Of a DNA stretch of 64,000 bases, positions 33,618 through 40,116 are shown piece by piece. Location: positions 1-64,000 of the forward strand of contig NZ_JPRO01000005.1 in the NCBI RefSeq assembly GCF_000737785.1. Reading direction: 5' to 3'. A model generated the notes under the pieces. That model did not search any database. It had not been told where the DNA came from and worked only from the letters and a program-made list of their open reading frames with translations. The DNA is from Chryseobacterium luteum (GTDB lineage Bacteria; Bacteroidota; Bacteroidia; Flavobacteriales; Weeksellaceae). The position numbers were made by a program, and so were the translations under genes. Position 1 is the first letter of the stretch. Each line of letters begins with the position of its first letter.

Positions 33618-34718
33618 TTAATTATACAATATCGCTCTTACTTTTTGCAAAAATGAATTTATTTTTGCGTCCGAATGATTTTGTAGGATTATTATCGTTT
33701 TGTCATTGTCCAAATGCCTTTCTATATAAGTGGAATACCCTGGCCAACCACCAGAATGATAGACGATTTTGCCATATTTTTTCGAATTCCCTACGAACCA
33801 CCCAAATCCATAATTAGTTTCTTTTCCATCGTTGGTTTTTGCAGAATTAAATATCAGTTCTTTATCTTTTGAATCTATCAATTTATCGTCGTAAAGTGCT
33901 CTGTCCCATTTCAACAGATCCTCTGTTGTAGAGTTTACTGTTCCATCACCCACGATGCCATCCAGATAATAAGTGTAAAATTCTTTTCCAAAACTATCGG
34001 GAAGCACTTTGTACCCTAGACTATCTGTAACATACCCAAGAGCATAATTCTTTATTTCTTTTGGTTCAAATCTGCTCCTATAGATAAACGTATTTTTCAT
34101 TTTTAATGGTTGAAAGATGTTTTCACTCAAAAATTTTCCAAATGTCTTACGCGATACTTTTTCTATTATCAAAGCTAATAAAGTGTAACCCGTATCGCTG
34201 TACTGGTATTTTTCGCCTGGCTGAAAAATAACTTTTGGTCTGTATTTAGTGAAGACATTAACAATATCCTGATTGGTAGCAAATTTTGTTTTATCCCATT
34301 TTTCTTCAAAAACCTCCATATAGTCAGGAAGCCCGCCAGTGTGATTAAGTAAATTTCTTATGGTGATATTTCCGTAGAAACCTAATTCAGGAATATATTT
34401 TGAAATTTTGTCGTCATAGTTCAGTTTTCCGTGTTTTTCTAACAAAACAATTCCCATGGCAGTAAATTGTTTGGAAACAGATGCCAACTCAAATATAGTT
34501 TGGTTATTAATTTTTTGCTCGGTTTTCTCATTAGCAAAGCCATAACTTTTTTCAAATATGATTTTCCCTTTGTCTGCAAGCAGCACATTTCCATTGAACA
34601 ATTTCTGCTTAAAAAGAGAGCTAAATAAGCTGTCAAGCTGCTTATATTGAGCTGATTGACCAAATGTGAGATTAAATAACAACAATCCAATTGTTATCAG
34701 TAAAAATGTTCTTCTCAT
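33618..34718 (-). CDS. Serine hydrolase of the beta-lactamase/class C family
   Basis: A 366-residue secreted protein with signal peptide ending TFGQ near 21 and a beta-lactamase (PF00144-type) fold. The nucleophile motif is SVSK with S80 and K83, the second motif YSD is at 173-175 (commonly YSN), and a YHSGGWPG triad motif lies near 320. Such proteins include esterases, D-aminopeptidases and penicillin-binding-like hydrolases, so an antibiotic-degrading role should not be assumed. A start 108 bp upstream would precede the signal peptide and is rejected. The gene lies between direct repeats. Confidence 0.88.
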   Translation of the reverse strand: MRRTFLLITIGLLLFNLTFGQSAQYKQLDSLFSSLFKQKLFNGNVLLADKGKIIFEKSYGFANEKTEQKINNQTIFELASVSKQFTAMGIVLLEKHGKLNYDDKISKYIPELGFYGNITIRNLLNHTGGLPDYMEVFEEKWDKTKFATNQDIVNVFTKYRPKVIFQPGEKYQYSDTGYTLLALIIEKVSRKTFGKFLSENIFQPLKMKNTFIYRSRFEPKEIKNYALGYVTDSLGYKVLPDSFGKEFYTYYLDGIVGDGTVNSTTEDLLKWDRALYDDKLIDSKDKELIFNSAKTNDGKETNYGFGWFVGNSKKYGKIVYHSGGWPGYSTYIERHLDNDKTIIILQNHSDAKINSFLQKVRAILYN

Positions 34719-34803
34719 AGCGTATTCTTTAAAATTGCCTGTAACGAGGCAGTTATTGCCGAAGGCAGAATTGGAGACCTTTAGTTTAGTAAAAATACAA
34801 ATT

Positions 34804-35175
34804 TTATAGAAGCACATTCTCAACAAATAGTGGAATTATAAACTTTGTTCTTTTGCTATTTTGATTACGAGGCTCATCATGTCCATTCTTAATGCTATCA
34901 ATTGTGGGCTTCAAAATAATTTCTGGTATGATGCCCTTCAAATGATGTTTGCTTCCGTCGGCATTTTTCGTCATCATGCCGGTATATGCGATTCTATATT
35001 TTCCAGGCAAATAAATTAGGCTGATATTACCGTTTGTTCCTGAACTTGGTGCTCCTATCGTCACGTTTGGAAGCCTATTTAATGTCTTTTTTATTAAATG
35101 AGGACACAGCTGTCCAAAACGTTTTTGGCGACTTATGAAAAATGATTTTCCTTCAATTAGGTGCTGTTTTTAATA
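34804..35175 (-). pseudogene. C-terminal remnant of an S41 family peptidase
   Basis: The minus-strand frame encodes TIGAPSSGTNGNISLIYLPG, KYRIAYTGMMTKNADGSKHH, KGIIPEIILKPT and GHDE, the order found at the end of C-terminal-processing-peptidase domains (VG.PT.GTNG, DG..HHGKGI.PDI). The frame stays open upstream to about 35175 but has no catalytic Ser/Lys region, PDZ domain or proper start. It is a truncated gene. Confidence 0.65.
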
Positions 35176-35247
35176 CTCAATAAAAAACAAGCTTACCTCT
35201 TAGCGATCTATATAATTTTAATATATTCATTTACTTGTTCTTATGTT

Positions 35248-35400
35248 GGGAAATCCTATTTTGTTAATTTATATATAATCCATTAAAAAAGCTAATTTCA
35301 TCATCTCTGCAATAAAATAGTTCGAAGATAATCCTGTTGGTTCACTTAAGGAGACACTATTTAATAGTTGTCTCCTTTTATGCCTGAAAACGTATATTCC
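35248..35400 (+). repeat. Imperfect direct repeat B, right copy, with terminator hairpin
   Basis: Matches 33421-33579 with a few substitutions and small gaps. The hairpin GGAGACACTATT/AATAGTTGTCTCC is retained at 35350-35375 and followed by TTTT. Confidence 0.85.
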
Positions 35401-35448
35401 AGGTAAAGTACAAGTCGTTAAATCTGCCATAAAAAGCAAATAGACGGA

Positions 35449-35688
35449 AACCATTTTCAGTTATTTAAAAGAAATTGCAGATACAATTGGACTTACAGCC
35501 GAAGAGGGAAACAACATCCTTGCAGACGATTATGAATATCATAAAAAAGAAACCAGACAAAGCAAGAGAGAGACGAGATGAAAAATAAAATTCTTGAAAA
35601 GTATAATGTACCCCTACTCCGCTTCTCTACAACAGGAAGTGGAGAAGCTGAAAAGTTAATTCGAAAATTAAATGAGGCAACAAAATAA
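35449..35688 (+). pseudogene. Frameshifted remnant resembling a DUF2726-type C-terminus
   Basis: An upstream frame (SYLKEIADTIGLTAEEGNN, DDYEYHKKETRQSKRE) stops at TGA. The third frame reads RDEMKNKILEKYNVPLLRF and SGEAEKLIRKLN to a TAA. The switch point lies in an AGAGAGAG tract near 35563-35572, consistent with dinucleotide slippage. The second half resembles the closing strand of DUF2726-like or related nuclease-fold proteins. Family identification is tentative. Confidence 0.4.
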
Positions 35689-36076
35689 ATGTCTTTTACT
35701 AATTGGGAGACTGGTACCTTATCATATATTATCCCCTTTATCGGGATATTCTAATTTATATATCCGGTTATCAGGTTCCGGTTTACTGTTTTAAAACAAA
35801 TCACTATTTTGAGAATAAAAAAAAGCCAGATCACCAAATCTTCAGTTTTTTTTCCGCACCTAAACATTATGTTATTGATTATAAATAATTTACAATAAAA
35901 ATTATTTATAATTAAAGTCGGTTATACAAGCTTTTTCCAAAACCAAAACAACTATTCAATCCGTTAAAATGTTAAAAGTTTAAACAAGTTTTTAATTGAA
36001 AACAAAATAAATAACAAAAATTCTATATTTACACCATAACTATAAACCAAATTAATTAAAAATAGTCTAAAGGTAA
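35689..36076. other. Intergenic stretch before the pilus locus
   Basis: AT-rich DNA without recognised genes. It contains TATATTTA near 36022 as a possible weak -7 box for the AraC regulator. Confidence 0.4.
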
Positions 36077-36907
36077 ATGTATATAGTAACAGATCAGCTA
36101 AAGGAAATAGGATTCAGCATCAATCGATTAGATTATATTATAAAAAGAAATCATGGCCACAGAAAATTCAATACATTAGATTACTATTGTATCTATATAA
36201 TTTTACAAGACATTGACTTATTAGTTGAAAATATCTCCCACAGCATAAAAGGCGGACACATGGTTTTTATTGGCCCTCAAAAAAATATTGTATTTGGAGA
36301 AAATTCGGGAGTGGAAATTTACACCATTGCCTTTTCTTCAAGTTTCTATGAAAGATCAACAAAGGACAGCCTGTTTCTCAACTCCCAGCTTTTCTTTAAT
36401 TATAATTCTGATATATTCGTTGCTCCTTTTCTGAACAAAGAAGAAATGAAAGTGATCTTTATGGAAAGAATGAAAAACTTTCAGTTAAAGGACAAAAGCC
36501 TGTACATATCTGCTGCCCATAATGCCATCGAAAGACTAATTTTAGATGCTTTTCTTCATGTCTCAACCGATGAGATCAAAAAGGATCTTAAATTCGAATA
36601 CCTTTATTATGTAAATAAGTTTAAAGTTATTTTACAAAGAGATTACAAAACAGCCAAAAAAGTAACTTATTATGCCAGTGAGCTTAATATTACGGCCAGG
36701 AAACTGACCGAAGCAACAGAATACATTCTTGGAAAAACAGCCAAACAGGTAATTATAGAAAAACTTATTAATGAGTTTGAAAAATCAATACATTTTTCAA
36801 ATCACACCATTTCTGAAATTTCTTACGATCTGGGTTTCAGCGATGAAGGTAATTTCAGCAACTTTATAAAAAAACACACCGGAAAAAATCCCTCAAAAAT
36901 GAAATAG
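36077..36907 (+). CDS. AraC family transcriptional regulator
   Basis: A 276-residue regulator. The N-terminal half (about 1-150) is a cupin-like sensor region without a clear ligand motif, and the C-terminal 100 residues carry two helix-turn-helix units (YYASELNITARKLTEATEYI; ISEISYDLGFSDEGNFSNF) ending KKHTGKNPSKMK, the AraC signature. It is followed after 59 bp by the pilin-like genes and is the only regulator of that group, so it is the natural candidate to control pilus expression. Confidence 0.88.
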   Translation: MYIVTDQLKEIGFSINRLDYIIKRNHGHRKFNTLDYYCIYIILQDIDLLVENISHSIKGGHMVFIGPQKNIVFGENSGVEIYTIAFSSSFYERSTKDSLFLNSQLFFNYNSDIFVAPFLNKEEMKVIFMERMKNFQLKDKSLYISAAHNAIERLILDAFLHVSTDEIKKDLKFEYLYYVNKFKVILQRDYKTAKKVTYYASELNITARKLTEATEYILGKTAKQVIIEKLINEFEKSIHFSNHTISEISYDLGFSDEGNFSNFIKKHTGKNPSKMK

Positions 36908-36966
36908 GTTATCAGAAAATTAGTATATTTATCTAAGTAACATTTAGTAAAAATCTTACGGGCGGT

Positions 36967-37377
36967 ATGTATACTAAAATTTTAATACTAGCTTTCTTAC
37001 ATGTTTGCGCAGCAGTTTTTGCGCAGACATCTGACGGCTTGCTATTAAATATCCGCCTTCACCCGGTACAAATACTTTCCGTTAACAACACCGAAACCAA
37101 TTCCGCAAAAGAGAATGCATTGCCGGAATACGTAACCGTAACCAGCCCGTCCGGGTTCCAGGTTAAAGTAAAACATGAAATCTATAACGATAGAGAAAAG
37201 AAATTTTCATCCAGTAAAAATCAAAACTGCAATAAAGAATATAATTTGGTTAACAACCCAAAAGGAGTTGTGCATAAAATGTATAAAATAAACCAAAATG
37301 TAAAAAATGCAATAAAAAAATCAGAATGTGCAGTTTCTGAGCAAAACCATTTAGTATTTACTCTTATTTCACAGTAA
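36967..37377 (+). CDS. Pilin-like secreted protein, short paralogue
   Basis: A 136-residue protein with signal peptide (about 1-19, VFAQ). It shares the N-terminal plan LNIRLHPVQILSVNN and the FQVKVK strand (64-69) with the larger pilin candidate 310 bp downstream (LNVRLKPIQTLIVNN, FQVKVKS) and ends with an alternating strand LVFTLISQ. It lacks the central beta region and instead has a Lys/Asn-rich stretch with two cysteines (C88, C121) that could form a disulfide. It could be a minor subunit, initiator or terminator pilin, or a decaying copy. Confidence 0.65.
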   Translation: MYTKILILAFLHVCAAVFAQTSDGLLLNIRLHPVQILSVNNTETNSAKENALPEYVTVTSPSGFQVKVKHEIYNDREKKFSSSKNQNCNKEYNLVNNPKGVVHKMYKINQNVKNAIKKSECAVSEQNHLVFTLISQ

Positions 37378-37635
37378 TTTTTTTTGCAGGAAACAAAAGA
37401 ATCGTTATGCATAGAATAGCAATTTTTACAATATTTAATTCCTAAGTTATTGCACATAATTATTTATGAATACCGTAGTATTATTTATTTTATTTTATTA
37501 TTAAATTAATCTATCTAATAATCTGTTTTTTATAATTTTATCATAAAAAAAGCACTTTTCTTTGTAGAATAATTCACTGTAGAAAATTACAAATTTTAAG
37601 TACTTTTTCACAAAAGAGCTTGCCTTCTTTCCTTA

Positions 37636-37643
37636 TACCTTTG
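37636..37643 (+). promoter_or_regulatory. Promoter -7 box of the major pilin candidate
   Basis: TACCTTTG is followed by CACTCG, the same discriminator as the tRNA promoters at 23778 and 30684. It lies 43 bp before the ATG. Confidence 0.65.
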
Positions 37644-37686
37644 CACTCGTAAAATTTAATTAATACAAAAAACCATTACTTTAGCT

Positions 37687-38211
37687 ATGAAAAAGTGTAT
37701 ATTAGCATCTTTTGCTTTATTAGGATTCGTAACATTAAAAGCTCAACAGACTGTAACATTAAACGTGAGATTAAAACCAATCCAAACCCTTATTGTAAAT
37801 AATTCTCAAAAAGTAGTCAACCTAGACTACGTCACAAAAGATGACTATACTAATGGTGTAACTTCCGTAAATACCGATCACTTAAGTGTATACAGCACAG
37901 GAGGATTCCAGGTAAAAGTAAAAAGCGCTAACTCTGCTCTTCAAAACGGAGGAAAAAACATCCAGGCAAACACCATACAGATTAAAGCAACTGCCGGTTC
38001 TGAAGCTGTAAACGGTGCACAATATGCTCAAAACGTACAGCTTTCAGCTAACGAAACAACGTTGGTAACTTCTACTAACGGAGGAGTAGATAAAAAAATC
38101 AGCATTGAATATAAAGGTGCAGGTGCCAACGCTTACCTTGACAATTATATTGCCGGCCAGGACCCGACTGTATACACTACTGAATTAACATACACAATCG
38201 TTTCTCAATAA
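37687..38211 (+). CDS. Major pilin candidate of a chaperone-usher-like pilus
   Basis: A 174-residue secreted protein (signal peptide about 1-19, TLKAQ) with a mature domain of about 155 residues that is beta-rich throughout and contains no cysteine. DYTNGV (53-58) and FQVKVKS (74-80) recur in the C-terminal domain of the adhesin candidate (DYVNGV, YQIKLKS). The C-terminus TELTYTIVSQ has the alternating hydrophobic pattern by which chaperone-usher subunits are bound by their chaperone. It has its own strong promoter box and a terminator behind it, as expected for the most abundant subunit. Confidence 0.72.
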   Translation: MKKCILASFALLGFVTLKAQQTVTLNVRLKPIQTLIVNNSQKVVNLDYVTKDDYTNGVTSVNTDHLSVYSTGGFQVKVKSANSALQNGGKNIQANTIQIKATAGSEAVNGAQYAQNVQLSANETTLVTSTNGGVDKKISIEYKGAGANAYLDNYIAGQDPTVYTTELTYTIVSQ

Positions 38212-38231
38212 CATACAACACATAAAAAGAT

Positions 38232-38269
38232 AGAGTGTTGTGATGTAATCGCAACACTCTGTTTTTTTT
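38232..38269 (+). terminator. Terminator/attenuator between pilin and chaperone genes
   Basis: A 13-bp stem AGAGTGTTGtGAT/ATCgCAACACTCT followed by GTTTTTTTT lies 21 bp after the pilin stop and 19 bp before the chaperone ATG. Because no other promoter was recognised before the chaperone, partial read-through would give more pilin than assembly proteins. Confidence 0.85.
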
Positions 38270-38287
38270 AAGACCCATTTTCTCCTA

Positions 38288-39091
38288 ATGAAAAAACTGT
38301 TTTTTTTCTTCCTGTATATAACGTGTTCCTGCTTTTCTTCCGGATATGCACAGACCGGTGTTTCCGTTTCGCCTCCAAGATTATATTTTGAGTCAGATCT
38401 GGGAAACAGTAATACCCAGAAAGTGACGGTAACCAATGTAAGCACAAAAAACTCCCTGGATTTCGCAGTGAGTCTTGGAGACTGGGAATATGACAGTAAA
38501 GGGGAAAATATGATGTATCCTGCCAATAACCTTCCTACATCCTGCACAAGTTGGATTACAATAAAAAAAGAAGATAACTATTTCACTTTGGCTCCGGGTG
38601 CAAGAAGAGATATCGACATTACTATTACTGTTCCGGACAATCTTTCAGACAAATTACCGGTACACACTGCCGTACTCTATGTAAGCCAGATGAATCCTGT
38701 AGATGATGTAGACAGCAAAGGTGCCAATATAAAAGTAAGCATCCGTTCAGGAATAAAACTTTTCCATAAACTACCTTCAGCTAAAAACAAAAAACTTGAA
38801 ATTCAGAATTTAACATACGATAAATCTAAGGAAGCTTTTAATCTACTCTTTGAAAACGAAGGAAACGTGTGGGCAGATGGAAAAGTATTCACAGATCTTG
38901 TCAATACGCAAAACGGGACAAAAGTATCTATGGACCCTGTTATATTCTATACCATGCCCGGAAATAAAAGAGAAATGAATATTGCTCTTCCTTCCACACT
39001 TGAAAAAGGAAAATATACCGCCTCAGTAATGATTGATTATGGAGATAGTGATAATCTTGAAATGGGGGAATTAAATTTCACCTATGAATAA
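38288..39091 (+). CDS. PapD/FimC-like periplasmic pilus chaperone
   Basis: A 267-residue periplasmic protein with signal peptide (about 1-21, GYAQ). Two immunoglobulin-like domains line up with FimC by eye: GVSVSPPRLYF at the mature N-terminus with R31 where the family has Arg8; TNV..KNSLDFAVSLGDWEYDSKG; LAPGARRDIDITI; LPVHTAVLYVSQM; and SIRSGIKLFHKLPSA with K157 at the place of Lys112. Arg8 and Lys112 anchor the subunit C-terminus in known chaperones. An insert around 75-95 distinguishes it. Its stop overlaps the adhesin start by 8 bp. It would cap pilin subunits by donor-strand complementation. Confidence 0.8.
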   Translation: MKKLFFFFLYITCSCFSSGYAQTGVSVSPPRLYFESDLGNSNTQKVTVTNVSTKNSLDFAVSLGDWEYDSKGENMMYPANNLPTSCTSWITIKKEDNYFTLAPGARRDIDITITVPDNLSDKLPVHTAVLYVSQMNPVDDVDSKGANIKVSIRSGIKLFHKLPSAKNKKLEIQNLTYDKSKEAFNLLFENEGNVWADGKVFTDLVNTQNGTKVSMDPVIFYTMPGNKREMNIALPSTLEKGKYTASVMIDYGDSDNLEMGELNFTYE

Positions 39092-40109
39092 GAAATACTG
39101 TTTTATTGTATTGCTGGTTTTTTTTAACTGTTTTTCACAGGTATCTTATAGCTCGTGGACCAACAGTTATTTACAAATTAATTCCTACAACGGAAATACT
39201 AATCCTGATGCCTATACATTCACTTTAGCGGGTAACGGCGATTTCAATATTCCTTATTGGAGAGTGTCGGTAAAATTAAAGCAGCCTATTACAACCTCTG
39301 ATGCGATGTATACTCTTCCGGCCAATAAAATTTCTTTTCAGCCGGTTTCAACAGCGGGCCAGGCTTATCCTAATCCCATTCCTTCAATTCCCCAGATCGG
39401 CATGCCACTCAATGTATTTCTCCAGGAAGGACAGGAAGTTTTTTTAGTACCTCAGTCCAATGCGGCATTGTACAATCAGCCTGCACAGCCTAACGGTTAC
39501 TACAATCTTCAGGTGAAATACAGCATGAATGTTATGGGAGGAGCTTATCTTGGCAATTATCCGGCCTGGATCACATTTATTGCCCCCCTGCAGTTTACCG
39601 CTTATGATCAGTATAATAATATCATTGGTAAAGCTGATCATAATTTCCAGTTTCAGATAGGCACTCTTTCAGGGACACCTCCCGGCATTCCGGAAATGTC
39701 TTTAAAATTTGCCGCCAATGCAGTAAACGGTACTTTGGAATTCAAGAGTATGCAGGATTATGTAAACGGTGTAAGTGTAACGTATCCCAACGCTTTAATA
39801 GTAAACAGCAATACCAGCTATCAGATCAAATTAAAATCTGTCCAGAGCCAGTTCAGCTCTGTAGCAGGAAATACGATCCCTCTGGAAGCGGTAAAACTTA
39901 CTTTAAATCCTGTATCACAAAATTCAGGAAGCGTACATTCCGTTTCATTAAGCACTTCATCACAGCTCATTGCCACAGGAAATACCACTCAAGGGTCTAA
40001 TGTATATTATGACATCATCTATTCTACAGCTTCTAATGATGAAAGGTTTATCAATGCAAAAACTGAAGAATATTCTACCACAATTCAATACGAGATAACT
40101 CCCCAATAA
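39084..40109 (+). CDS. Two-domain tip adhesin candidate
   Basis: A 341-residue secreted protein (signal peptide about 1-19). An N-terminal domain (about 20-192) of unknown family, rich in Tyr, Asn and Pro, is joined by a GTLSGTPPGIPE linker (193-204) to a C-terminal domain (205-341). That domain repeats pilin features: DYVNGV at 225-230, YQIKLKS at 246-252 and the closing strand STTIQYEITPQ. Receptor-binding domain plus pilin domain is the layout of FimH, PapG and CfaE. It sits between chaperone and usher genes, overlapping the first and 7 bp from the second. Ligand unknown. Confidence 0.68.
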   Translation: MNKKYCFIVLLVFFNCFSQVSYSSWTNSYLQINSYNGNTNPDAYTFTLAGNGDFNIPYWRVSVKLKQPITTSDAMYTLPANKISFQPVSTAGQAYPNPIPSIPQIGMPLNVFLQEGQEVFLVPQSNAALYNQPAQPNGYYNLQVKYSMNVMGGAYLGNYPAWITFIAPLQFTAYDQYNNIIGKADHNFQFQIGTLSGTPPGIPEMSLKFAANAVNGTLEFKSMQDYVNGVSVTYPNALIVNSNTSYQIKLKSVQSQFSSVAGNTIPLEAVKLTLNPVSQNSGSVHSVSLSTSSQLIATGNTTQGSNVYYDIIYSTASNDERFINAKTEEYSTTIQYEITPQ

Positions 40110-40116
40110 TTTTATA

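Noticed and set aside
36967..38211. Type V (FimA/Mfa1) pilins
   Set aside because: The signal peptides have no lipobox cysteine and there is no Arg-gingipain-type cleavage site, which speaks against the type V pathway.
38185..38547. 120-codon minus-strand frame over the pilin/chaperone junction
   Set aside because: It is antisense to the chaperone gene and crosses the terminator hairpin.
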